From Microbacterium sp. VKM Ac-2923 (GTDB lineage: Bacteria > Actinomycetota > Actinomycetes > Actinomycetales > Microbacteriaceae): a DNA stretch of 64,000 bases. The notes beneath the pieces are model-generated. The model saw only the letters and a program-made list of their open reading frames with translations, had not been told where the DNA came from and did no database searches. Of this stretch, positions 45,739-54,585 are shown piece by piece. The translations under genes and the position numbers were made by a program. The stretch covers positions 1-64,000 of the forward strand of contig NZ_JALGRP010000007.1 in NCBI RefSeq assembly GCF_022815605.1, in the 5' to 3' direction. Numbering within the stretch: position 1 is the stretch's first letter; each line of letters starts with the position of its first letter.

Positions 45739-47334
45739 CTAGCGCTTGGGGAGGAACCGCCGGCCGAGCGCGAGCGCCGGCGCGAGCTCGGGAGTGCGGA
45801 ACAGGGCGAGGATGCCGACGTACACGGCGAGGACGACGACGCCGATGATCCCGGCCCCCAGCGCACCGGCGAGCGGGTTCGACAGTGTCCATCCGGCATC
45901 CGCTCCGAGCAGCATCCACACGCCCCAGCCGGCCGCTGCCGACGGAAGCGCGGCGACGGCGAACTTGCCGAGAGTGAGGAGCCAGGATGCCGCGCCGATG
46001 CCTCCCAGGCGGCGGTGGAGCAGCACCGTCGCCACCACGACCTGGATCACACTGGCGATGGATTGGGTCAACGCCACCCCCGCTGCCAGCTCACCGCGCG
46101 GGAGAACCGCCCCGGCGAGCAGAGCACCCGCCACGACGAGCGCGCACTGCAGGACCGTGAAGGAGAACGGCGTGCGGGTGTCGTTGTAGGCGTAGAACGT
46201 GCGCTGCACGACGAAGAGGACGGCGAGGGGTACGAGGCACACGAGGAAGCACAGCAGGACGGGTGCCACCGCGGCGGCCTCGTCGGCGGAGCGGGTGAAG
46301 ATGCGACTGGCCGGCACGGCGGCGGCGGCGAGGGCGGCGGTGGAGGCGACGATGAAGAACCCGAGGGTGCGGATGCTGCGGGAGATGTCGGTGCGGACGT
46401 CATCGTCCCTGCCGGCGGACGCATGCTCACTCAGCTGGGTGAAGTAGGGGGTTCCGATCGAGAGGACGATGATCGAATACGGCAGCATGAACAGCAGCCA
46501 CGCGTTCTGGGACGCGAACATCGCGGGGTCCTCGCCGGATGCGCTGGACAAGACGTTGGACTGGACGATGCCGGCGAGCTGCCCGGCGACCACCATGAGG
46601 AACGTCCAGCCCGCCAAACGGCTGATGTCGCGCAGCCCCACGCCCTTCCACCGGAAGTCGGGACGCAGTGCGAGGCCCGCTCGTCGCCAGAAGAACATCA
46701 GCACGGCGGCCTGGACGACGATGCCCGCCGTGGCCGTTCCGGCGAGGACGGCGATCATCGTCGGCGTCCATGCCTCGACCTCGGCCTGCGGGCCGAAGAG
46801 GGCGATGAACGCGCCGAATCCGGCGATCGAGACGACGTTGTTCACGATCGGGGCCCACGTGTACGGGCCGAACACGCGTCGCGCGTTGAGGATCTCGCCG
46901 AGCAGCGCGTAGAGACCGTAGAAGAAGATCTGCGGCAGGCACCAGTAGGCGAACGCCGTCGACAGCGCGAGCTGGGCGTCGGTGAACTCGCTCGCGTACA
47001 CCTGCACGAGCAGGGGCGCGGCGATCGTGGCGAGCACCGCTGCGGCGATGAGTCCGACGGTGCCGAGAGTGAAGAGCTTGGAGATGAAGGCCTGACCGCC
47101 GTCGGCATGCGCGGCCGCCTTGACGATCTGAGGGACGACGACGGCCGTCAGCAGACCCGTCGAGATGATCGCGTAGATGTTGTTGGGCAGCTGGTTGGCG
47201 ACGGCGAACGCGTCGCCCGCGCCGCCGATCGTGCCGATGGCCGCGACCAGCACGATGCCGCGCACCAGGCCGATCACGCGCGACACGATGGTGCCGGCTC
47301 CGATGAGCACGCTCGCCCGTCCGATACTGCTCAC
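45739..47334 (-). CDS. murJ: Lipid II flippase MurJ
   Basis: 531 residues with about 14 membrane helices of the MviN/MurJ family, starting MSSIGRASVLIGAGTIVSRV. MurJ exports lipid II, the precursor used by RodA-PbpA encoded at the other side of the origin. Its ATG overlaps the stop of the DUF6049 gene (ATGA). In mycobacteria MurJ carries a pseudokinase tail phosphorylated by PknB; none is present here. Confidence 0.95.
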   Translation of the reverse strand: MSSIGRASVLIGAGTIVSRVIGLVRGIVLVAAIGTIGGAGDAFAVANQLPNNIYAIISTGLLTAVVVPQIVKAAAHADGGQAFISKLFTLGTVGLIAAAVLATIAAPLLVQVYASEFTDAQLALSTAFAYWCLPQIFFYGLYALLGEILNARRVFGPYTWAPIVNNVVSIAGFGAFIALFGPQAEVEAWTPTMIAVLAGTATAGIVVQAAVLMFFWRRAGLALRPDFRWKGVGLRDISRLAGWTFLMVVAGQLAGIVQSNVLSSASGEDPAMFASQNAWLLFMLPYSIIVLSIGTPYFTQLSEHASAGRDDDVRTDISRSIRTLGFFIVASTAALAAAAVPASRIFTRSADEAAAVAPVLLCFLVCLVPLAVLFVVQRTFYAYNDTRTPFSFTVLQCALVVAGALLAGAVLPRGELAAGVALTQSIASVIQVVVATVLLHRRLGGIGAASWLLTLGKFAVAALPSAAAGWGVWMLLGADAGWTLSNPLAGALGAGIIGVVVLAVYVGILALFRTPELAPALALGRRFLPKR

Positions 47335-49538
47335 GGGCGAAGGTCCTTATCGTCGGGTGCGGGGGTGAACTCGTCGGCGGACTCGGCCGGGCTGCGCCCG
47401 TCGGCATCCGGGTCCTTGACCCCGATGCCGTCGGTGGGGGTGTCGGCATCCGAGTTCTCGCCCTCGGCGCGGGTGCGGCGGCGACGCGCGATCGTCCGCA
47501 CCACGCCGAGGCTGAGGAAGCCGACCACGAGCACGACGATCACGATCAGCCCGATGCTCTCCCACTCGGCGCGCACCTCGACATCGACTCGCTGCGGCGA
47601 TCCGACCGGTTCGTCGGTGGGACTGTAGAGCTGGAAGTCGACGCTGACCTCACCGTTGGCGATGCGGGCCTCGACGGGCACTTCGACACGAGTATTGGCC
47701 GCGGCCTGCGCCTCGATCGTCGTACGGTCCTGCACGCGCAGGCGCGCATCGTCCGGGCGCACGGCGAGGACCACCGTCACCGGCCACGGCAGGTCGTTGC
47801 GCACCCAGGGCCGCAGCGGCGCACTCGAACTGACCAGCCGGAAATCGGACGACAGGATGCCGACGGAGTCCAACGTGGTCTGCGTGCCGGCGCGGTGGTC
47901 GGCGACGGCCTGGCGGGCGGCATCCCCCGTCCACGAGACGCTGATGACCTGCAGCAGCTCCGCTCGCTCGCGGCCGGTGAGCAGCTCGGGCTGCTCGAGG
48001 ATCGTCGCGAACCGGTCGACCGCCTGCTCGTCGGAGACCAGCTCGCCCACCTCGGCCACGCGCGTCGCGTCGACGGTGGGCCCGGCCAACGAGATCTCGG
48101 ATGCCGGCCGGCCAGCGACCTCGGCGAAGGTCGATGCGGTGAGCCCCGGCGCCGACGAGAGCAGGCCGAGCGTGGCGCGGAGGCTCCCGCGCGAGCGGTC
48201 GGTGCCGCGGTCGAGCATGGCCAGAACGGGTTGGTCCCCGGCCGCGGCGCGGGCGATCGCCAGATACCCCTGGGCGGCGGCCAGGGACGCTCCGCGGCGG
48301 GTCGCGTCGTTCTGGCCGGCCGCGGCGGCGAGGACGCGTGACACCTTGGCGTCGTAGACCGGGGTCGACACTCCCCCGACCGTCGCGGCGACGGGCCGGG
48401 CGCCGCCGGCCACGCTCGTGGAAGCGATCAGGACACGGGTGGGCTCCTCGGGCGTACCCAGGGCTGCCAGCGACGCCACCGTCTCGGCTCCTGCCGACCC
48501 CGTCGCCGGCCAGAAGATGTTCGGCGTCGCCGAGCCGATGTCGACCAGCGTGGACAGCGACGGGAAGGTCGTCTGCCCCGGGCTCGTGGAGGGAACCGGC
48601 TGAGGGCTCGAGACCGTGGACACCGCCGGCGCGGGACCGGTGAAGTCGGCTTCGGACATGTAGGACTGCAGCGAGATCGGACCCATCGGGGCGCTCAGGC
48701 CGGCCTGTAACTGTGCGGCGATGTCGGCATCGCCGAACTGCAGGGCGAACCGGTCGTTCGGGAGCGCGAGCAGGCGTTGCAGCCACGCCACGGCCGTGGG
48801 CGGTGCCGCGGAGCCGAGCACGCGGATCGCGGCGGGGATCGCCGGGTCCACCGCGAGGGTGGCGAGGGTGCCGTCCACGGCGTCGAGCTGAGCCGACAAC
48901 GCACCGTCGACGGCCGTCAGCTCCGCCAGCTCGTTGCCGGTGAGCAGTCCCCGCGTCAGGGGGGCCGCGGTGATGGGCACGACCAGGGCGACCGGGGTCG
49001 CCGGGCCGTCGGCCGGGACGACGACCACGCTCGACGCGGTCAGGCCCGCCGCGGTCACCCGCACCGGGTACACCCCGGCGCCGCGCGACGAGAGGGCGGG
49101 ATCGGCCGCGGGAACGGTCACCGTGCTCGAGCTCTGGGCGCCGGAGGCGGTGGCATCCACGGTCGCCGTCGCCACCTGCCGCAGGGTCTGTCCCGTCGCG
49201 TCGCCGCCGAGCCACCGGTCGAGGGAGGCGTCGTCGCCCAGGGGCGCAGACCCGATCGAGAGGGCGACCGGGGTCGGGGAGACGGCCGAGGACCCGGCCG
49301 AGAGGGTGACGACGACCGACAGGGGCTCACCCGGGCGCAGGATGCCGTTCGCTGCGGGCGCGGCCGAGAGCGACGAGGCTTCGGCCGACGGCGACGGATC
49401 GGGGGTCGCAGCGACCGCGACGGCCGACGGCAGGACCACGCCGAGGGCCAGGGCACCCGCGGCGAGGGTCGCCAGGAGCCGGCGCGCGAGGGGGCGCCGC
49501 AGCACGGGTGAGCCCGAAGGCGGGGAAGTTACGGTCAT
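47331..49538 (-). CDS. DUF6049-type secreted/membrane protein
   Basis: 735 residues. A signal peptide (RRLLATLAAGALALGVVLPS) leads to a large extracytoplasmic Ala/Ser-rich region, and a C-terminal membrane helix (GLIVIVVLVVGFLSLGVV) is followed by a basic/acidic tail. This family, of unknown function, lies upstream of murJ in Actinobacteria. The coupling by four-base overlap to murJ suggests a role in wall-precursor export or assembly. Low-complexity regions account for much of its length. Confidence 0.85.
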   Translation of the reverse strand: MTVTSPPSGSPVLRRPLARRLLATLAAGALALGVVLPSAVAVAATPDPSPSAEASSLSAAPAANGILRPGEPLSVVVTLSAGSSAVSPTPVALSIGSAPLGDDASLDRWLGGDATGQTLRQVATATVDATASGAQSSSTVTVPAADPALSSRGAGVYPVRVTAAGLTASSVVVVPADGPATPVALVVPITAAPLTRGLLTGNELAELTAVDGALSAQLDAVDGTLATLAVDPAIPAAIRVLGSAAPPTAVAWLQRLLALPNDRFALQFGDADIAAQLQAGLSAPMGPISLQSYMSEADFTGPAPAVSTVSSPQPVPSTSPGQTTFPSLSTLVDIGSATPNIFWPATGSAGAETVASLAALGTPEEPTRVLIASTSVAGGARPVAATVGGVSTPVYDAKVSRVLAAAAGQNDATRRGASLAAAQGYLAIARAAAGDQPVLAMLDRGTDRSRGSLRATLGLLSSAPGLTASTFAEVAGRPASEISLAGPTVDATRVAEVGELVSDEQAVDRFATILEQPELLTGRERAELLQVISVSWTGDAARQAVADHRAGTQTTLDSVGILSSDFRLVSSSAPLRPWVRNDLPWPVTVVLAVRPDDARLRVQDRTTIEAQAAANTRVEVPVEARIANGEVSVDFQLYSPTDEPVGSPQRVDVEVRAEWESIGLIVIVVLVVGFLSLGVVRTIARRRRTRAEGENSDADTPTDGIGVKDPDADGRSPAESADEFTPAPDDKDLRP

Positions 49539-49626
49539 ACGAGCGTCGGTGGCGCGAGGCGGCCTCGCACCGCGATGAGTCTAGGCCCGCGTCCCTTGAA
49601 GCCCCCCGATAGCCTCGCGCAGACGA

Positions 49627-51150
49627 TTGAATGGACCGGTGCTCCCCGAACCCGAACCCCGCCTGTGCCACGCGCTCGCCGCCGACCTCCGTGCCGCGGG
49701 CTACACGAGCGTCGCTCTTCGCGAGGCCTGGGGGCCCCAGGCGGACGACGCCGTGGCCCGGGGCCTGCGTCGACCCGCGGAACGGGCACTCGGCGACCGT
49801 ACCGACGCCCTCGCGGTGCTGGGGCGGTTGTGGGGACTCGGCCTCACCGTGCGCCCCGAGCAGGCGGCGGCCGCCCTCCCCAGCCTCGGTGTCGACGGGG
49901 CGGTCGCCCTCGGACTCGCGCGCACCGAGGGTGACGCCGTGCACCCCGCCGTCATCGTGCGGCCGCAGGCGTTCTCCGACGACGCCGGCGAGGTCGAGTG
50001 GTGGATCGCGAGCGACCTCGACGAGGCCGCCCTGCAGGGTCCGCTCCCCGAGGATCACGTGCTCGGCGTCGGCGGCGCCTCCCAGACACTCGCTCGCCTG
50101 CAGCTGACCCGCCGCGCGAGGACGGCTCTCGACGTCGGCACCGGGTGCGGCATCCAGGCCCTGCGACTGCGTCGTCTGGTCGATCACGTCGTCGCGACCG
50201 ACATCTCCGAGCGGGCGCTGCGGTTCACGCGGCTGAACGCGCTGCTCAACGGCGTCGACGGCATCGAGACGCGGCACGGGTCTCTCTTCGACCCCGTGGT
50301 GGGCGAGACGTTCGACCGGGTGGCATCCAACCCCCCGTTCGTCATCACGCCCCGCGTCGAGGGAGTGCCGGCATACGAGTACCGCGACGGCGGCTTAGAA
50401 GGGGACGCGCTGGTGTCGGCGGTGATCGGCGGTGTCGCGGCTCATCTGTCTCCCGGCGGCGTCGCGCAGTCGCTCGGCAACTGGGAGTACCGCGAGGGGG
50501 AACCGGGCCTCGATCGCGTGCGCTCGTGGGTCGGCGAGGAGATGGACGCCTGGGTGATCGAGCGGGAGGTGCTCGACCCGCTCGCCTACGCCGAGCTGTG
50601 GGTGCGCGACGGCGGCACCGTGCCCGGTACGCCCGCGTACGCGCGGCTGATCGACTCGTGGCTGGAGGACTTCGCCGGTCGGGGCGTCACGGCCGTCGGC
50701 TTCGGGTACGTGCTCCTGCGCAAGCCCCTCGCCGGCGGCCCGACGCTCATGCGGTACGAGCGTGTCGCGGGCGGCGGGGAGGCTGCGTTCGGACCGCACC
50801 TGGCCGCCTGCCTCGCTGCACACGACCGGGCGGCGATGCTCGACGACGACGATCTCGCGGCGAGTGTGCTGCAGGTGGCGCCGGACGTCACCGAGGCGCG
50901 GCACCACCGCCCGGGCGAGGGTGATCCGTCGGTCATCGAGTTGCACCAGGGCGGGGGATTCGCGCGGCGGATCGAGGTCGATCCGGCCCTCGCCGCCCTG
51001 GTGGGCGCCTGCGACGGCGACCTGGCCGTCGGGGTGCTGATCGACGCGATCGCCCAGTTGATGGAAGTGGATGCCGCGCACCTGCGCGCCGACCTGCTCC
51101 CGCGCGTGCGCGAGATGCTGATGACCGGGTTCGTGGCGTTCGCGGACTGA
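49627..51150 (+). CDS. HemK/PrmC-like SAM-dependent methyltransferase with extra domains
   Basis: 507 residues from the TTG at 49627; a GTG at 49639 is an equally good start. The middle has SAM motif I ALDVGTGCGIQALRL and the amino-methyltransferase NPPF motif (VASNPPFVITPR). An N-terminal ~150 residues and a C-terminal ~200 residues extend the usual HemK-like core; this layout is found in a family conserved in Actinobacteria. The substrate is unknown; an NPPF motif suggests an amide or adenine/guanine amino group. No close operon partner is visible, though it diverges from the DUF6049 gene. Confidence 0.8.
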   Translation: MNGPVLPEPEPRLCHALAADLRAAGYTSVALREAWGPQADDAVARGLRRPAERALGDRTDALAVLGRLWGLGLTVRPEQAAAALPSLGVDGAVALGLARTEGDAVHPAVIVRPQAFSDDAGEVEWWIASDLDEAALQGPLPEDHVLGVGGASQTLARLQLTRRARTALDVGTGCGIQALRLRRLVDHVVATDISERALRFTRLNALLNGVDGIETRHGSLFDPVVGETFDRVASNPPFVITPRVEGVPAYEYRDGGLEGDALVSAVIGGVAAHLSPGGVAQSLGNWEYREGEPGLDRVRSWVGEEMDAWVIEREVLDPLAYAELWVRDGGTVPGTPAYARLIDSWLEDFAGRGVTAVGFGYVLLRKPLAGGPTLMRYERVAGGGEAAFGPHLAACLAAHDRAAMLDDDDLAASVLQVAPDVTEARHHRPGEGDPSVIELHQGGGFARRIEVDPALAALVGACDGDLAVGVLIDAIAQLMEVDAAHLRADLLPRVREMLMTGFVAFAD

Positions 51151-51295
51151 GGCTGCGGCGGCGGCCGCGCGGCTCGCAGTTCCGGTGTTCCCGACACCCG
51201 GATGTCGAACGGCGGCCTCCGTGTGTTCTGGACACTCGCGGGGGTGGTGGCGGAGCGGCCGGTCGCTGTCGGTGGCCGCGGATAGGCTCGAAGGC

Positions 51296-52723
51296 ATGCT
51301 GAACATGGCCGAGGGTCTCGCGCGCCTCGAGGAGCTCGCCGCGCACCCCGTCGTCGCCACCGTCGCCCGCGTCTTCGCCGATGCGGGGCGCGATCTGGCG
51401 ATCGTCGGCGGTCCCGTGCGCGACGCCCTGCTGGGTCGCACCACCCACGACTTCGATTTCACCACCGACGCTCGACCCGACGAGATCCTCGCGCTCATCA
51501 CGCCCGTCTCGTCGGCGCAGTGGGACATCGGGCGCGCCTACGGAACGATCGGTGCCCGCATCCGGGGCGAGCAGGTCGAGATCACCACGTTCCGTGCTGA
51601 CAGTTACGACGGCGTCACCCGCAAGCCCACCGTCGAGTTCGGCGACACGCTCGAGGCCGATCTCAGCCGCCGCGACTTCACCGTCAACGCGATGGCTCTG
51701 CGCGTGCCCGCGCGAGCGCTCGTCGACCCGACCGGCGGCGTCGAAGACCTCATCGCCGGGCGTCTGCGCACCCCCATCGACCCCGCGGTCAGCTTCGGCG
51801 ACGACCCGTTGCGCATGCTGCGCGCCGCCCGGTTCTCGTCGCAGCTCAACTTCACCGTCGACCCCGAGACGCTCGACGCGATCGCCGAGCTCCGCGGATC
51901 GCTCGAGATCATCAGCCCCGAACGCGTGCAGGCCGAGCTCGTGCGTCTCCTTCAGACGGACGACCCGGTCCGCGGCATCCGCGTGCTCGTGGAGACACGG
52001 CTGATCGAGGAGTTCCTCCCCGAGGTGCCGGCCCTGCGTCTCGAGGTCGACGAGCACCACCACCACAAAGACGTCTACGAGCACTCGCTCACCGTGCTGC
52101 GGCAGGCCATCTCGCTCGAGAAGAGCCGGCATCCGGATGCCGCTCCCGACGTGCCCCTCCGCCTGGCCGCACTCCTGCACGACATCGGTAAGCCCGCCAC
52201 GCGGCGTCTCGAAGACGGCGGCGGTGTGACCTTCCACCACCACGACATCAAGGGCGCTCGGATGGCCCGCAAACGGCTGCAGGCGCTGCGCTTCGACGCG
52301 GCGACGACGACGGTCGTCACGCGCCTCGTCGAGCTGCACCTGCGATTCTTCGGCTACGCCGAGGGAGCGTGGACGGATGCCGCGGTGCGCCGATACGTGC
52401 GCGACGCCGGCGACGAACTGGAGCGCCTGCACATCCTCACGCGCGCCGATGTGACCACGCGTAACAAGCGCAAGGCGCAGCGCCTGGCATCCGCCTACGA
52501 CGACATCGAGAACCGCATCATCGCCCTTCGCGAGCAGGAGGAGATCGACTCGATCCGCCCGGAGCTCGACGGCAACCGCATCCAGGAGGTGCTGGGGGTG
52601 AAGCCTGGCCGCGAGGTGGGCGAGGCCTACCGCTTCCTGCTCGACCTGCGCCTCGACGAGGGCGTCGTCGGCGTGGACGAGGCCGAGAAGCGCCTTCGGG
52701 AGTGGTGGGCCGCGCGGGGCTGA
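51296..52723 (+). CDS. cca: CCA-adding tRNA nucleotidyltransferase
   Basis: 475 residues from the ATG at 51296. Polymerase-beta-like core with IVGGPVRDALLGR and the catalytic DFDF, RRDFTVNAMAL, and an HD-type segment (EHHHHKDVYEHSLTVL). It builds or repairs the tRNA CCA end, which none of the three tRNA genes in this window encodes. It precedes murJ-like genes in many Actinobacteria; here it is followed by a convergent pair. Confidence 0.95.
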   Translation: MLNMAEGLARLEELAAHPVVATVARVFADAGRDLAIVGGPVRDALLGRTTHDFDFTTDARPDEILALITPVSSAQWDIGRAYGTIGARIRGEQVEITTFRADSYDGVTRKPTVEFGDTLEADLSRRDFTVNAMALRVPARALVDPTGGVEDLIAGRLRTPIDPAVSFGDDPLRMLRAARFSSQLNFTVDPETLDAIAELRGSLEIISPERVQAELVRLLQTDDPVRGIRVLVETRLIEEFLPEVPALRLEVDEHHHHKDVYEHSLTVLRQAISLEKSRHPDAAPDVPLRLAALLHDIGKPATRRLEDGGGVTFHHHDIKGARMARKRLQALRFDAATTTVVTRLVELHLRFFGYAEGAWTDAAVRRYVRDAGDELERLHILTRADVTTRNKRKAQRLASAYDDIENRIIALREQEEIDSIRPELDGNRIQEVLGVKPGREVGEAYRFLLDLRLDEGVVGVDEAEKRLREWWAARG

Positions 52724-52765
52724 GCCCGCGCCCGCGCCCGATGTTCGGGTCGTGAATCGTGCGGA

Positions 52766-52808
52766 CGGGGCGTGATTCGTGCGCCCCCACTCGCCGAATC
52801 ACGCCCCG
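52766..52808. terminator. Bidirectional-type terminator after cca
   Basis: A perfect 14-bp stem (cggggcgtgattcg at 52766-52779 with cgaatcacgccccg at 52795-52808, 15-base loop) separates cca from the convergent minus-strand genes. Confidence 0.75.
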
Positions 52809-52820
52809 AGTCTCCGTGGC

Positions 52821-52907
52821 CTACTCCTCGGCGTCGCGTGACTGCTCCAGTGCGTCGATGACGAGGTGGGTGAGGTCGATGCTCACGATGCGCGGCTCGT
52901 CGCTCAC
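52821..52907 (-). CDS. Possible 28-residue peptide coupled to the HAAS membrane protein
   Basis: A tiny frame (VSDEPRIVSIDLTHLVIDAL and eight more residues) starting with a GTG that overlaps the stop of the preceding gene (GTGA). The tight junction and the non-random sequence make translation plausible. The sequence is amphipathic with an acidic end. It may be a short regulator of the membrane protein or non-functional read-through. Confidence 0.4.
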   Translation of the reverse strand: MSDEPRIVSIDLTHLVIDALEQSRDAEE

Positions 52908-54034
52908 GGGGTCACCACCTCGTCCGAGGTCGGCGTCGGAGTTTCTCCCACGGTGGGCGTCGGCGCCGGTGTCACGGTGCCTTCCGCGGCGGCATCCATC
53001 GACGGGGTCGAGGAGGGCACGGTATCCGCGGGCAGCGGCTGCACCCGCAGGAAGGGGAACGATGTTTGCGCGGCTTTGGCGAGGTCGTCCATTTCGTTCC
53101 ACGTGACCTGGCCGTCTGGGATCTCCCGGAGGGGGAACACGTTCCACGCGTCGCTGCCACCCGGGATGAGGTACGGCACCGGCACGGGACCACCTCCCCC
53201 GAAGAAGTACGAGTCGTACCGCTGCGGTCCCTCATCGCGACCGACGGTCGTGAGCGGATCTCCGTCCTGGTCGAAGAGTTGCACCGCGGGAATCGGATTG
53301 CCCTCGGCGTCGAAGGCGTAGATGTTGCGGACCCGTTCGCCGTCGACCGCGAGGCCGGGGGTGTAGGGGATGACCGCCGAGATGTTGTTCGATGCGTTCC
53401 ACACCGTCGACTGCAGGCTCCCCATGAGTGCGATGAGCGTGAACGGGGTGAGAAGCAGTGCCACGACACTCACACCGGTGCGGATGCTGCGCAGGATCCG
53501 ATTCGGCACCCAGCGCCCGCGCCCCCACTGCACGCTGACAAGAAGCAGAGCCCCCATCAGCACGATTCCGGGGAACTGCACGGCGCCGATCAGATACGCG
53601 AGCGGACCCGTCATCCATGCGTAGCCCGACCACAAGAACGGCGCGACGACGAGGTAGAGCACGACCGCGCGGAGGATCCACCACAGCGGGCGGAGGGATG
53701 CCGTCAGATCGAGGGTCCATGCGCCAGCCGGGTTTCGTCGCACCTGGGTGTCGATGGAGCGCCCGAGTCGCGCGAGGCGTTGCGCAACCGGCGTCCGCGT
53801 GGCGCGGGAGGTCCCGCTGCGTTCGGGGAGCCCCGCGGCCGACCGCAGCTCCGCGGCGTAGGTCGTGGCATCCGGGAGCTCGAAACCATCGCCGGCCTCG
53901 GCGGCCTGATCGGACAGATCGGCCTCGAGACCGTCGAGCAGGTCGTCGACCTCGTCGGCGGGCAGGTCGTCGAGGTGCGCGCGCACCTCGGACGCGAAGG
54001 CGCGGATATCGTCACGGACGGGTGTGGTGATCAT
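52904..54034 (-). CDS. HAAS-type multi-span membrane protein paired with PadR
   Basis: 376 residues. The N-terminus (about 1-65) is a helical HAAS-like domain (DDLPADEVDDLLDGLEADLS) as in DUF1700 proteins encoded next to PadR regulators. Three to four membrane helices lie near 115-210. The extracytoplasmic C-terminus (about 220-376) is rich in Asn, Pro and Thr and ends with a Pro/Thr tail. Its ATG overlaps the stop of the PadR gene, so the two are coupled. Its job is unknown; such pairs may sense envelope stress. Confidence 0.75.
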   Translation of the reverse strand: MITTPVRDDIRAFASEVRAHLDDLPADEVDDLLDGLEADLSDQAAEAGDGFELPDATTYAAELRSAAGLPERSGTSRATRTPVAQRLARLGRSIDTQVRRNPAGAWTLDLTASLRPLWWILRAVVLYLVVAPFLWSGYAWMTGPLAYLIGAVQFPGIVLMGALLLVSVQWGRGRWVPNRILRSIRTGVSVVALLLTPFTLIALMGSLQSTVWNASNNISAVIPYTPGLAVDGERVRNIYAFDAEGNPIPAVQLFDQDGDPLTTVGRDEGPQRYDSYFFGGGGPVPVPYLIPGGSDAWNVFPLREIPDGQVTWNEMDDLAKAAQTSFPFLRVQPLPADTVPSSTPSMDAAAEGTVTPAPTPTVGETPTPTSDEVVTP

Positions 54035-54390
54035 CGTGCGTCTCCGATCGTGCGCAGCTTCTTCGAGTGGGTGGTGTCGTCGAGCAGGCTGGTCATAGCC
54101 GACGAGAACTGCGTCCAGCTCGCACGCTGCGTGTCGAGCAGTTCGCGACCCTGCGGGTTGATGGCGTAGTACTTGCGGTGCGGTCCCCCATCGCTGGGCA
54201 CGACGTAGCTCGACAGCGCCCCCGCTGAATACAGACGCCGCAGTGTGCCGTACACCGAGGCGTCTCCCACCTCGCCGAGGCCTGCTTCGCGCAGTCGTCG
54301 CACGATGTCGTACCCGTATCCGTCGTCGTGCTGCACGACCGCGAGCACGGCGGCGTCCAGCACCCCTTTCAATAGCTGCGTCGTGTCCAC
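54031..54390 (-). CDS. PadR-family transcriptional regulator
   Basis: 119 residues from the GTG at 54390, preceded by aaaggggg. Winged helix with the PadR pattern GYGYDIVRRLREAGLGEV, YGTLRRLYSAGAL and GPHRKYYAI. PadR proteins act as repressors answering small molecules or membrane-partner signals. It is coupled to the downstream HAAS-type gene and likely controls its own operon. A 195-base spacer separates it from the divergent GAF gene. Confidence 0.88.
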   Translation of the reverse strand: MDTTQLLKGVLDAAVLAVVQHDDGYGYDIVRRLREAGLGEVGDASVYGTLRRLYSAGALSSYVVPSDGGPHRKYYAINPQGRELLDTQRASWTQFSSAMTSLLDDTTHSKKLRTIGDAR

Positions 54391-54585
54391 GCGCCCCCCT
54401 TTCGCTTGTCTGCCTGGGACAGTACCACGCAGTGCGCGGTAGTGCGTAGTGCGGATAATTCCCGCATGTCCGGACTCCCCGGGTCGGAGCGATGCCATGC
54501 CTGCGAGCGGCCTGCGAAACCGCGCCTCAGCCGCATCCGCCGACCTACACTGAGATCCACCTCCGTCACCGCCGATGGGAGTCCT

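Noticed and set aside
45697..47628. 643-codon plus-strand frame
   Set aside because: It runs opposite murJ and the DUF6049 gene and shows only the Asp/Glu/Arg/His-rich composition typical of antisense frames in GC-rich DNA.
53090..53110. Extra parS site at ttccacgtgacctgg
   Set aside because: Only the central cacgtg is shared; the outer bases do not match, and it lies inside a coding gene.
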